A DNA stretch of 64,000 nt from Alkalimarinus alittae. Its GTDB lineage: Bacteria; Pseudomonadota; Gammaproteobacteria; Pseudomonadales; Oleiphilaceae. Made by a program: the position numbers and the translations under genes. Positions within the stretch are counted from its first letter, which is position 1. Every line of letters begins with the position of its first letter. The stretch lies in contig NZ_CP100390.1 of the NCBI RefSeq assembly GCF_026016465.1, positions 2,022,001 to 2,086,000 of the forward strand, given 5' to 3'. The notes beneath the pieces were generated by a model. It was not told where the DNA came from, did no database searches, and saw only the letters and a program-made list of their open reading frames with translations. Of the stretch, positions 1-8,928 are shown in pieces.

Positions 1-103
1 TGCTAATTATCAAAGTATCAATACCTTATCAGGATCATTAGCTATATTAAAGTTAAAGAAATGTAAAAAACACCTGAATTATGGCGTTAACTGGAGGCTA
101 TTG

Positions 104-1552
104 GTGGAAAAAAAGGGTTTAGCTGCGTGGGTAGAAAGGCTTGATAGTGAAGATGGTGTTGTACTCACGTCTGTCCTCGCAGAACTTAATATACTGACTT
201 CATCTGATGAAACGTCAGCCAGCCAATTAGCAGAGGTTATTCTAAGAGATGCTTCGTTAACGACTCAGGTATTAAAAGTCGCCAATACGGTTCACTTTAA
301 TCCCACGGGAAGCCCGATTACAACGGTCAGTCGATCAATCTTGGCGATTGGCTTTAATACCATTAAAAGCATCTGCATCACGATAAAAGTGCTTGAGAGT
401 ATCTTGCATGGGCAGCCTGCCACCCGTCTGTATGAAATAATGGCCGATGCGATACATGCCGCTACACAGGCCAGAAATATTTGCATCAAAATGTCTGCAG
501 ATGGAAAAGAAGAGATTTTTGTCGCGACATTGCTTCTTCATCTTGCAGAAATGTTGGTGTTATCAAGTGGCGAAAGTGAGGTTGCCGAGCTGTATGAACT
601 TTATGAAGAGGACTCAACCGATAAAGAACGTGACCGAATTGCTGAGAGTGTCATTGGTGTCAGTTACAAGCGTTTAGGTCTTGCCTTGGTAAAAAGCTGG
701 CGTTTAGGTGCGGTTCTTCAAGAGTCATTACAGCCATCCAGTAAAATGTCACATAAGGCTGAAGCGGTTTTAATGGGGGAGGAGGTCAGCCAGGTATCAA
801 AAAAAGGTTGGGATAGCGCTGAGATGAATGCGCTGATGAAGAAAATATCCACTTTTACCGGCAGTAGCATTAAAGATGTAGAAAGCATGGTGCAAGAAAG
901 CGCCAATGAAGCGGCAGAGGTGGCTGCCAACTATGGTAGTGATGTGCTTGTCGCTATGATTCCGTCAACCCGTCCGGTTGAAATGGAGAGTGATGCCTGT
1001 GTTGGAGTAAAAAGTGTTCATCAACCTAATCAAGAGCTTCAATTAAAAATTCTACAAGAGTTAACCAGTATGATGATGGACGGAGTGGATATGAATTCAC
1101 TCTTCCAAATGGTACTTGAAGGACTACATCGTGGCGTTGGGTTAGAGCGAGTGTGCTTAGCTATTTTTGATAAAGGACGAGAAACGGTTTCAGCTAAGTA
1201 TATGATTGGAGAAGGTACTGAAAACTGGCGAGAAAAATTTAAATTTACATTTGTCAAAAGCCGGTCTGGTTTCTTGTTTCAGTTATTCAGCAAGGGTAAG
1301 GCGTCATGGGTCGGTAATGAAAATTTTAAGGAACTTACTTCCACATTGACACCTGATTATATTGCAGTAACCGGCGTGAAAACGTTTTTGATTGCACCGA
1401 TTAAAGCGAATAAAAAACCAGTGGGTTTTTTATATGCTGATTTAGGTGAAAGTAAGCGAGCGCTAAATGACAGTTACTTTAATGGCTTTAAGCACTTTTG
1501 CGCACAAATTAATATGAGTTTGGCGGTATTAGCTAATAAAAATGGGTCTTAA
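104..1552 (+). CDS. HDOD domain signalling protein with C-terminal GAF domain
   Basis: Cytoplasmic signalling or regulatory protein of the HDOD family. These are HD-like folds that usually lack the phosphodiesterase metal site and act in regulatory complexes. The HDOD part covers about residues 12-210, with the typical stretch ILRDASLTTQVLKVAN followed by SRSILAIGFNTIK. A GAF-like sensor domain covers about 310-480 (GLHRGVGLERVCLAIFD). The frame opens with TTG at 101, but the GGAGG at 93-97 is better spaced for GTG at 104, so I start there. It converges on mltD, and the stop codons overlap inside a palindrome. No partner gene is adjacent, so the pathway is unknown. Domain calls are from family knowledge; the role is inferred. 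Confidence 0.8.
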   Translation: MEKKGLAAWVERLDSEDGVVLTSVLAELNILTSSDETSASQLAEVILRDASLTTQVLKVANTVHFNPTGSPITTVSRSILAIGFNTIKSICITIKVLESILHGQPATRLYEIMADAIHAATQARNICIKMSADGKEEIFVATLLLHLAEMLVLSSGESEVAELYELYEEDSTDKERDRIAESVIGVSYKRLGLALVKSWRLGAVLQESLQPSSKMSHKAEAVLMGEEVSQVSKKGWDSAEMNALMKKISTFTGSSIKDVESMVQESANEAAEVAANYGSDVLVAMIPSTRPVEMESDACVGVKSVHQPNQELQLKILQELTSMMMDGVDMNSLFQMVLEGLHRGVGLERVCLAIFDKGRETVSAKYMIGEGTENWREKFKFTFVKSRSGFLFQLFSKGKASWVGNENFKELTSTLTPDYIAVTGVKTFLIAPIKANKKPVGFLYADLGESKRALNDSYFNGFKHFCAQINMSLAVLANKNGS

Positions 1553-1560
1553 GACCCATT
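1541..1560. terminator. 20-bp perfect palindrome across two stop codons
   Basis: AATGGGTCTT/AAGACCCATT is a perfect inverted repeat. It contains the TAA stop of the HDOD gene (+) and the TAA stop of mltD (-). Flanking A and T tracts on either side make it a plausible two-way terminator. Confidence 0.55.
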
Positions 1561-3357
1561 TGTTACATCAACATGAAGTTTTAATTTTTGCCCAGGCTTT
1601 AAATATTTTTTAGGGTCAATATTATTCCACGTGACAATTTGCTTAACGGTGACGTTAAACTTACCTGCAATTCGTGCGAGTGAGTCACCTTTTCTAACTC
1701 GGTAACCTATCTTTCGAATGTTAGAGCGACTAGGGGGGGCATACCTAGATGCTGTCACCGTTGGTGCTGATTTAGTCCAAATAACCAGTTTCTTGCCAGG
1801 TTTAAGGGGGTCTGTAGGGGCCATGCTATTCCATCGAGCAAGACTTCGTACACCGACCTTATATTTTCTGGATATATCCCAAAGCGTGTCACCAGATCGG
1901 ACGGTATAGTCAATTTTTGACGAGCTATTACCTCTAGGGGCTGCATTTTGCTTTTTCTCAATACGGTTCTGTGCACTAAATGCGTAATATGAATTACCTT
2001 TAGCAGCGACGGGTATTAGCAGTTTTTGTCCTTGTCTGATCATATTTGATCGAAGGTTATTGGTTTGCTTAATAACCGCAGGCGTTGTGTTGTATTTATT
2101 CGCAATGCGTATAAGTGAATCGCCAGATTTAACCGTGTAACGCTGCCAACTTAGTCTTTGGTTGCTGGGTAAAGCAGCTAAAGCTGTTTTAAAATTCTCG
2201 GTGTTTGCTATGGGGATGAGAAGGCGATGAGGTCCAATCGGGGATGTTGCCCATCGATTAAATCCCGGATTAAGCAAGTAAATTTCTTCAACCGTAATGT
2301 TAGCCATCTTCGCAGCCTGAGCTAAATCAATCTGAGAGCCAACTTTTACAATATCGAAATAAGGCTCATTTGGTAGTGATTGAAGGGTCAGACCAAATGC
2401 TTCAGGCTCTTTAATTAGCCTAGCGATGGCGAGTAATTTTGGCACATATGCGCGAGTTTCTTTCGGCAGTTTTAAAGACCAAAAGTCGGTATTAAGGCCT
2501 CTTTTTTTATTGTACCGAATGGCTTTTGATACTGTTCCGCCCCCTGAGTTATAGGCGGCTAGCGCAAGAAGCCAGTCACCATCAAATCGATTGGACAGTG
2601 CTTGTAAATATGTTAATGCGGCATCAGTAGACGCCACAATATCTCTACGTCCGTCATACCACCAGTCTTGTTTTAAACCAAAGGCTTTACCTGTACCAGG
2701 AATAAACTGCCATATACCTGATGCTCTGCCATGGGAGTAGGCAAAAGGGTCAAATGCACTTTCAACGACGGGTAATAACGCCAATTCAAGGGGCATCCCT
2801 CTTTTTTCGGTTTCTTGAACAATGTGGTAGAGGTAACGAGATGAACGAGCCGTGGTTCTATCAAGGTAGCGCTGATGTTTCTTATACCAGTTGAGCTGGT
2901 TCATAAACCTAGGGTTGTTAGGGGCAAGGTCGAGCGCAAACCCTCTGCGCATTCGATCCCATAAATCTTGCTCACTAGACGTAGCTTTAAACGGGTTAGT
3001 GGTTTCAGCCTCAGCAAGACGTTCCGCAAACTCTGTGGTGATGGCTGTACAGTCTACATCAACGCAGTTATGTTTAGCCGATAAGATTTTAGCGTCTGCC
3101 GATAATGAGTCTTGATCAGTCGACTCTTCACGCCCATCTTCTGTTGTGATGACGATTTCTTCAGAGTCAAAAAGTGAGTCTGGTAGTGTAAATAACGAGA
3201 AAAATGACGATTGACCCTGAGTGTCTATATCAGGCTCTTTCATCACAGTTGGCGTTACTTTATCTGTTGTATGGGGTTCACCTTCGTTATTTGAAGGTGG
3301 TGTAGCGCAAGCAGAAAGTAAAAATAAAGAAATTATAAATAAAGAAATTCGAAACAT
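1549..3357 (-). CDS. mltD: Membrane-bound lytic murein transglycosylase D (MltD)
   Basis: Outer-membrane lipoprotein that cleaves peptidoglycan glycan strands to 1,6-anhydromuropeptides. The lipobox LLSA-C17 follows a short hydrophobic signal. The SLT domain spans about residues 185-290 with catalytic Glu199 in LLPVVESAF, then GIWQFIPGTGKAFGL and LALAAYNSGGG. Three LysM peptidoglycan-binding repeats lie at about 407-450, 484-527 and 552-595, each starting Y.V+.GDSL/T. The full 602-residue length fits the family. The next gene upstream on the same strand is gloB, about 260 bp away with a hairpin between them, so mltD probably has its own promoter. The mltD-gloB order is conserved in Pseudomonas. 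Confidence 0.95.
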   Translation of the reverse strand: MFRISLFIISLFLLSACATPPSNNEGEPHTTDKVTPTVMKEPDIDTQGQSSFFSLFTLPDSLFDSEEIVITTEDGREESTDQDSLSADAKILSAKHNCVDVDCTAITTEFAERLAEAETTNPFKATSSEQDLWDRMRRGFALDLAPNNPRFMNQLNWYKKHQRYLDRTTARSSRYLYHIVQETEKRGMPLELALLPVVESAFDPFAYSHGRASGIWQFIPGTGKAFGLKQDWWYDGRRDIVASTDAALTYLQALSNRFDGDWLLALAAYNSGGGTVSKAIRYNKKRGLNTDFWSLKLPKETRAYVPKLLAIARLIKEPEAFGLTLQSLPNEPYFDIVKVGSQIDLAQAAKMANITVEEIYLLNPGFNRWATSPIGPHRLLIPIANTENFKTALAALPSNQRLSWQRYTVKSGDSLIRIANKYNTTPAVIKQTNNLRSNMIRQGQKLLIPVAAKGNSYYAFSAQNRIEKKQNAAPRGNSSSKIDYTVRSGDTLWDISRKYKVGVRSLARWNSMAPTDPLKPGKKLVIWTKSAPTVTASRYAPPSRSNIRKIGYRVRKGDSLARIAGKFNVTVKQIVTWNNIDPKKYLKPGQKLKLHVDVTNGS

Positions 3358-3422
3358 TAAAGCGCAACATTTGAGGATAAAGACGGTACTTCAGGTAATA
3401 TCTGAAAAGCACGGTGTAAGTG

Positions 3423-3448
3423 AGGAGCTAAAAATCCTTTTAGCTCCT
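3423..3448 (-). terminator. Hairpin downstream of gloB
   Basis: AGGAGCTAAAA, a 4-nt loop, then TTTTAGCTCCT: an 11-bp perfect stem between gloB and mltD, both on the minus strand. It probably ends gloB transcription, although no long U tract follows. Confidence 0.45.
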
Positions 3449-3620
3449 AACCAACCCGAAAGTCTATTGGCCTAGGCTTTCAGGGTCAATAGGCTAAGGG
3501 GCGTAATTAACTATTTTTAATATTGATAAAAAAAGAAATGAAACGCTGTGAAATGGGACGTCCACAGCAATTTACTTGTGTGTTTATGGTCTAGGAGCCT
3601 CTAAATTAGTTAAGCCGTGG

Positions 3621-4424
3621 CTAAAATGTATCTTTCCATTTTCGTAGGCGAGTAAAGGTGTCTAACTCATCGGTTATGGGGGATTGAGACTGCAGGGATA
3701 CCGACGCTTGTACGTCGGGTCTGGTACAATTTAAAAATGGATTGATGGCTAACTCTGTTTTTATAGTAGAGGGCAGTGTCGGTTTGTTTGAATCTCGTAA
3801 CGTTTGGCATCTCTCAATGTAAAGCTTTACTTCCGTATCATTCGGCAATACGGCCTGAGTAAAGGCTAGATTTGAAAGGGTGTACTCGTGAGTGCAATAA
3901 ACTTCAGTCTCTAAAGGGTATGATGCTAACGCTTTAAGAGAATTTAGCATTTGTGCAGGGGTCCCTTCGAATAAGCGACCGCAACCTGCCGAAAAAAGCG
4001 TGTCTCCACAAAACAGCCAGGGTGCTGAATGCAGAGAATCTTCTGGAGAAAAATAGCTAAGGTGGTCAAGCGTATGGCCGGGAACCTCGGTCACTTCATA
4101 GAGGGTGCCTAAAATTGTTAGCACGTCTCCATGCTTTAGGGGGTGGGTGATTTGCTTGATTTTAGGGTTTAAAGGTCCATAAACATCTATAGACTTACCC
4201 GTTTGTTGCTGGGTATATGAGACTAGATCACAAATGCCGTCGACATGGTCGTAGTGATGATGGGTGACTAATATCGCAACGAGTGTGAGCTGATGTTTCT
4301 CTAAATGATCTATTACCGGTTGGGCTTCACCCGGGTCAACAACTATGCAAGCTTGAGAGAGCGGGTTCTGAATACACCAGATGTAGTTATCTTGATAGGC
4401 GTTAATTGGTAATACAGTTAGCAT
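3621..4424 (-). CDS. gloB: Hydroxyacylglutathione hydrolase (glyoxalase II)
   Basis: Cytosolic metallo-beta-lactamase-fold enzyme that hydrolyses S-D-lactoylglutathione to D-lactate and glutathione, the second step of methylglyoxal detoxification. The binuclear metal motif THHHYDH is at residues 54-60. Further metal ligands are expected in VPGHTLDH, FCGDTLFSAGCGRLFEG and CTHEYTLSNL, all present. The 267-residue length is close to the usual 250-260. It is divergent from the YafS-like methyltransferase gene, the same neighbourhood as E. coli gloB-yafS and Pseudomonas gloB. Confidence 0.95.
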   Translation of the reverse strand: MLTVLPINAYQDNYIWCIQNPLSQACIVVDPGEAQPVIDHLEKHQLTLVAILVTHHHYDHVDGICDLVSYTQQQTGKSIDVYGPLNPKIKQITHPLKHGDVLTILGTLYEVTEVPGHTLDHLSYFSPEDSLHSAPWLFCGDTLFSAGCGRLFEGTPAQMLNSLKALASYPLETEVYCTHEYTLSNLAFTQAVLPNDTEVKLYIERCQTLRDSNKPTLPSTIKTELAINPFLNCTRPDVQASVSLQSQSPITDELDTFTRLRKWKDTF

Positions 4425-4622
4425 TATTTTACCCAGTTAAGATGATTAATCTTGTGATTGTTTGTTTCATGATGAGGTTGCTTAATCTTGTATAGAATCC
4501 TATCTTAATCGTTAAAGGATGGATTTTAAACCGTAAAAGTTTATAGTGATTTAACGATATACTCTGACGATTAGATGAATCTTTTTAGATGGGTCCCTAG
4601 ACGACGGATTGCAGGTGATATT

Positions 4623-5378
4623 ATGGGGTTTACTCGAACAAAAGAAGATTGTGAATATCTACATTTACAGCATACATTTGAAGCTTGGTTTCAGTCATCA
4701 TTAGGGCGTGTTTTGCTTTCAGATCAAAGACGAAAAATTGATGGCGTTATTGGCAGAATGTTTGGTTATCACCAGTTAGAAATGCTGGTGAGTCATCGAT
4801 TCCCCATGGGGAATTCTAGTAGTCTTGGCCATAAGATAGTAACGGTTCCCGAGTGGCAGTCCGACATGCCTGAAAACACACTTGTCGCTGAACCTCATGA
4901 GTTAGGCTTATGCCATGACAGTATAGATTTAGCGATACTGCATCATACGTTAGATTATACTGTTTCGCCTCATCAAGCACTTCGTGAGGCGTCAAGGGTG
5001 GTTAAGAGTAGCGGGCACCTACTCATTATAGGGTTTAACCCTATGAGTATGTGGGGTGTACGAAAACTTGTTTCAAGAAAGAAAGCAGCACCTTGGAATG
5101 GCCGTTTTACCTCAGGACACCGGGTGGAAGACTGGCTTAAACTATTGGATTTTGAAATAACGAGTGCAGATCATCATTTTTTGAGACCGCCAGTTCAAAA
5201 TTACCGTTTGTTAGAGCGTTTTGCCTTTGCGGATAAATTTGATAATGGTAAGTTTCCAATGGGGGCCTATTATATGATTCTGGCAAAAAAACAGGTAGGC
5301 TGCTCGATTTCTGCAAAGCCAAAATGGAAAGAAACGAATGTAATTGGTTTGCCTGTGGCTAACCGAATGAAGCCTTAG
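4623..5378 (+). CDS. YafS-like SAM-dependent methyltransferase
   Basis: Putative class I methyltransferase with substrate unknown. The methyltransferase-11-like core is at about residues 75-140, with LAILHHTLDYTVSPHQALRE and then LLIIGFNPMSMWGVRKLV. The latter is very like the GFNP-S-MG-RKLV stretch of E. coli YafS. The long frame could begin at ATG 4575. I prefer ATG 4623 because AGGTGA lies just upstream at 4613-4618, whereas 4575 has no visible ribosome site. In E. coli and Pseudomonas this gene sits between gloB and rnhA-dnaQ. Here dnaQ follows about 76 bp downstream with no rnhA. Confidence 0.75.
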   Translation: MGFTRTKEDCEYLHLQHTFEAWFQSSLGRVLLSDQRRKIDGVIGRMFGYHQLEMLVSHRFPMGNSSSLGHKIVTVPEWQSDMPENTLVAEPHELGLCHDSIDLAILHHTLDYTVSPHQALREASRVVKSSGHLLIIGFNPMSMWGVRKLVSRKKAAPWNGRFTSGHRVEDWLKLLDFEITSADHHFLRPPVQNYRLLERFAFADKFDNGKFPMGAYYMILAKKQVGCSISAKPKWKETNVIGLPVANRMKP

Positions 5379-5454
5379 TTAAGATATAAAAAGACGTACG
5401 CACAATCATGAAGCCAGTGAGTGTGGTAAGAAAATTTATAGGAAGAACTGTTCA

Positions 5455-6153
5455 ATGAGACAAGTAGTATTAGATACAGAAACTACAGGTATAGAGCCTT
5501 CCCAGGGACACAGAATAATTGAAATAGGTTGTGTAGAATTAATCGACCGAAAGCTTACCGGTAATCATTACCATCAATATATCAATCCTCAGCGCGAAAT
5601 TGATAGCGGCGCGATTGAAGTTCATGGAATAACAAATGAATATCTAGCAGATAAACCTGTATTTAAAGATATCTATGCAGACTTTCTAGCGTTTGTTGAC
5701 GGTGCAGAGTTAGTTATACATAACGCCCCGTTTGATATTGGTTTTATTAATCACGAGTTCGCTATGTTACAAGGCGGACCAGGCAAGATCGAAAAATACT
5801 GTGGTGTGCTTGATACACTAGCCATGGCTAGAAAAAAGCACCCTGGCCAGCGTAACAGCCTTGATGCTCTGTGTAAGCGATACGGCATTGATAACAGTAT
5901 GCGTGATTTGCACGGCGCTTTGCTTGATTCTGAGATCCTGGCAGATGTCTATTTATTGATGACAGGGGGGCAAACAATGCTCTCATTAGGGGGGGAAGAA
6001 GGTTCTGAGCAAGTAACGGGCATTCAACGGCTAGCGGCAGGTCGACCCGTACTTAATGTAATTAAAGCAACGGAGCCAGAGTTGATTGCACATGAAGGTC
6101 GATTAGATGCGCTAGAAAAAGCATCAGGCGCTGCACTTTGGCGTGCAGAATAG
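5455..6153 (+). CDS. dnaQ: DNA polymerase III epsilon subunit
   Basis: Proofreading 3'-5' exonuclease of the replicative polymerase. Exonuclease motif I is VVLDTETTGIEPSQGHRI, with catalytic Asp7 and Glu9. Motif II is VIHNAPFDIGFINHEF and motif III is LHGALLDSEILADVYL. At 232 residues it is near the 243 of E. coli DnaQ, so the C-terminal segment that binds the alpha subunit is present. It lies downstream of the YafS-like gene. The usual rnhA partner is absent from this locus. Confidence 0.95.
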   Translation: MRQVVLDTETTGIEPSQGHRIIEIGCVELIDRKLTGNHYHQYINPQREIDSGAIEVHGITNEYLADKPVFKDIYADFLAFVDGAELVIHNAPFDIGFINHEFAMLQGGPGKIEKYCGVLDTLAMARKKHPGQRNSLDALCKRYGIDNSMRDLHGALLDSEILADVYLLMTGGQTMLSLGGEEGSEQVTGIQRLAAGRPVLNVIKATEPELIAHEGRLDALEKASGAALWRAE

Positions 6154-6438
6154 CGTGGATGGCAGTTTATCCGTTAGTACGCTAAGCTTTAATAAACGTT
6201 ATTTTTATAATTAAGTTTTACGTTATTGCTGGGTTCAATGGGTTATAAAAAGTTACTAAAAGTAATGCTTTGAAACAGTCAATTTCTTGTATCACATGAA
6301 ATTTGTGTTATAAGTTAAAGTTAAATAAAAAATTATTAACATTTCACTATGCATCGTGAGTAGGTTAGTCATAGGGTTTTGTGAGCATGGCAATAAAGCC
6401 TATATGGGTAGCTAAACAACATTAGGAATTCGTAGTTT

Positions 6439-8151
6439 ATGACTGCAGCTTCAGTAGCGGCGAAGGCTAATTCGTTTGAACTCGTTCAGTCAGAGATCGA
6501 AACAACGGTTAAACAGGCCGAGAAAAATTTAGAACGATTTCAAGAAAACCGGGAGAGCGGGGAAGAGCTACAGAATTGTATCGACTTTCTTAATCAGCTT
6601 CGTGGTATTTTCGTTCTTGTTGAAATTCAAGGCGGCGTGCTGTTATGTCATGAAGCCGTTTCTGTTGCAAACGAAGTCCCTGTGGGGGCAACAGATGACA
6701 AAAACAATCTTTTAACCTCGCTCAATAACGCGCTGTTTATATTAAGGCGTTACATCGAATATTATCAGCAAAGTCGTCAAGATCATCCTGAATTACTTTT
6801 GCCAATTATTAATGAGTTAAGAGTTGCCATAAAGGGCAAGCCTTTTCCTGATTCACACTTTTTCGAAATAGATATGTCGAAAAAGGTAGACTACTGCGCC
6901 AACTTTGATACGAGTGACGTGACTGAAATATCAGACTTTGATCACCGAGCAAGACGATTAAGGCATATGTATCAGGTTGCGTTATTAGGCATCATTCGTG
7001 ATAACAATACTGAGGTGAGCACTAAATTATTGACACGTTCAGCGTTGGGATTATCCAAGCTTTGCGTGAACACCCCTTTGTCTGGATTATGGTGCTTGTT
7101 AGCAATTGTTGGCCAGGCTGTCATGGATCGGCAGATGGAGACAACCAAGTCGCGCAAGCGATTGCTAATGAAGATAGAACGTTACACGAAAGAGTTGGTG
7201 TACGTGGGGAAGGTGGTTACGTCAAAAACGGCGCCCGACTCAATTCTTAAAGAGCTCCTTTATTTGTTAGCGTTAAGTGGGTCAACCAATCAAGAAGTGG
7301 TCAATATACTCAATGCTTATGGGGTGAAACCGCTAGCGCTTAATGAACAAACCCTTATATCTAATCGCAAGCGATTATTTGGCCCTGGTGCAGATGTACT
7401 TAGATCGCTTTCCGGTGCTTTGCTTGAAGAGATTAGTCAGCTTAAAGATAAACTAGATATTATTGAACGCGGTATAGACCCAGATGTAACAGATTTCAGC
7501 GTTATATCGACTAGTTTAGATAAGTTAACCAGTACGCTCGTTATGCTCGATTTAACTCAGCTTGCTGAGCTGGCGTCTAGTCAGAATACTCAACTAAAAG
7601 CTTGGTCAGAGGGTGGAAAAACACCATCAGAAGAAGAGCTTATATCGGTTGCAAATGCTGTCTTGAATATAGAGCAAGCAATTAAACGGTTTGAAGAAAC
7701 AGGCATTACGCCAGAACTCGACAGCAGTGCTCTCGGCAAGCAAGTGGTCGAGAATAGTCCTTACCTTTCTGAGGCTATGATAGTTGTCACAGGTGAAGCT
7801 CAGTCGGGAATAACGTTGACCAAGCGAGCGATTACGGCATTTGTTGAGTCTAATTGGGATAAGATGCACTTGGCGAATGTTAATACCACGCTAAATGCTG
7901 TTCGTGGAAGTATGTTTATTGTAGGTGAGGAGCGATTAGCGGCTGCCCTCTCAGCAAGTGCTGCATGCATAGAAAAAGAATTGCTTGAAAAAGATTCGCG
8001 TCCAGATGAATCGATATTAGATACACTTGCTGATGTATTAACATCTTTAGAGTATTACATCGAAACAATCAGCGGCAGAGAGTCAGTGAATGCTGATTTA
8101 TTGTCCTTGGCGGAAGAAAGCTTAAAATCTATCAATTACCCTGTCTGTTAA
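6439..8151 (+). CDS. fimL: FimL-like protein (ChpA N-terminal homologue)
   Basis: In Pseudomonas FimL promotes type IV pilus twitching and cAMP signalling. It resembles the N-terminal part of the hybrid kinase ChpA/PilL but lacks the phosphorylatable histidines. This protein has 570 residues (P. aeruginosa FimL has 568 as I recall), is largely helical, and contains Hpt-like segments such as LTSLNNALFILRRYIEYY and LADVLTSLEYYIETISGR. It occupies the same place downstream of dnaQ as in Pseudomonas. The start at ATG 6439 has a weak AGGA about 11 nt upstream. The function here is inferred from similarity and gene order. No pilus genes are in the window. Confidence 0.75.
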   Translation: MTAASVAAKANSFELVQSEIETTVKQAEKNLERFQENRESGEELQNCIDFLNQLRGIFVLVEIQGGVLLCHEAVSVANEVPVGATDDKNNLLTSLNNALFILRRYIEYYQQSRQDHPELLLPIINELRVAIKGKPFPDSHFFEIDMSKKVDYCANFDTSDVTEISDFDHRARRLRHMYQVALLGIIRDNNTEVSTKLLTRSALGLSKLCVNTPLSGLWCLLAIVGQAVMDRQMETTKSRKRLLMKIERYTKELVYVGKVVTSKTAPDSILKELLYLLALSGSTNQEVVNILNAYGVKPLALNEQTLISNRKRLFGPGADVLRSLSGALLEEISQLKDKLDIIERGIDPDVTDFSVISTSLDKLTSTLVMLDLTQLAELASSQNTQLKAWSEGGKTPSEEELISVANAVLNIEQAIKRFEETGITPELDSSALGKQVVENSPYLSEAMIVVTGEAQSGITLTKRAITAFVESNWDKMHLANVNTTLNAVRGSMFIVGEERLAAALSASAACIEKELLEKDSRPDESILDTLADVLTSLEYYIETISGRESVNADLLSLAEESLKSINYPVC

Positions 8152-8183
8152 CCGAGTAGGGTGTTTACATCGATAAACAGGCA

Positions 8184-8217
8184 TAAAAAAGGCAGTTAAT
8201 AATAACTGCCTTTTTTA
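8184..8217. terminator. Bidirectional terminator between fimL and SCP2 gene
   Basis: A tract, GGCAGTTA, loop ATAA, TAACTGCC, T tract: an 8-bp GC-containing stem with A and U runs on both sides, between convergent genes. Classic two-way intrinsic terminator. Confidence 0.85.
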
Positions 8218-8229
8218 TTTAGCAAAAAA

Positions 8230-8544
8230 TTAACCGATGCTGAAAAGCTCGCCTAATTTAGTCGCTAGCATCATATCGCCTTCAGCACGAAGCTGACCAG
8301 CCATAAACGCTTGCATACCGTCAGTTTCACCACTAACGATACCCTGAAGAGTTTCAGTGTTCATGATTAGCGTTACAGATGGATCATCATGTTCGCCAGC
8401 AATAAGTTCACATTTGCCGTCATTGATTACCAAGTGATAATCGTCGGCATCTTCGATTGCGAATTGAAATACTAAATCGACACCAGCTGCTGCATCGGCG
8501 TTAAAGTTGTCTTTTAAAGTCTCGAAGATTTTTGCTACAGGCAT
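8230..8544 (-). CDS. SCP2 sterol-binding domain protein
   Basis: Small cytosolic lipid-binding domain protein of 104 residues that consists only of an SCP2 fold. Typical features are VDLVFQFAIEDADDYHLVI, then DPSVTLIMNTETLQGIVSGE, and the ending AEGDMMLATKLGELFS. The fold binds hydrophobic ligands; the ligand here is unknown. It is monocistronic, convergent with fimL across a strong terminator, and divergent from sohB. Confidence 0.85.
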   Translation of the reverse strand: MPVAKIFETLKDNFNADAAAGVDLVFQFAIEDADDYHLVINDGKCELIAGEHDDPSVTLIMNTETLQGIVSGETDGMQAFMAGQLRAEGDMMLATKLGELFSIG

Positions 8545-8928
8545 TTGTATATCCTTTTGCGTATTTGGATTAACTCACACTTACTAATTAATGTTTAGAT
8601 ATCATGTGATGCTAGTGTATCTTTCTTGGTTTAGTAGTCGATTATTAATCGAGTAAAGTCAGATTATGTCGTATTGAGCGTTATGTCAATAGCCAATCGA
8701 ACGCTTGTTTGAAATTAAATTCACTTCACATTAGTTAAAAATAACCATCAACCGAATGGGTCTTCGGCCTTGTATTTAGCTAGATCGCCCTCATAATCGA
8801 GCATTGACTCAGTTAATTAAATGCTGGCTTTATATCATGGTTGCAGGCTTGATAGTGTTCAGTCACTGTTACAAAGCCTTAGCGTTTCTTTAAATATACT
8901 CAAAATATAGATTATTAAGGGGAAGGTG
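8545..8928. other. Intergenic region between SCP2 gene and sohB
   Basis: About 380 bp between two divergently transcribed genes. It presumably holds both promoters. The only recognisable signal is AAGGGG just upstream of the sohB start at 8917-8922. Confidence 0.5.

Noticed and set aside
3221-3475. Open frame of 84 codons opposite the mltD N-terminus
   Set aside because: It is antisense to the mltD signal and linker region, and the product has no recognisable features.
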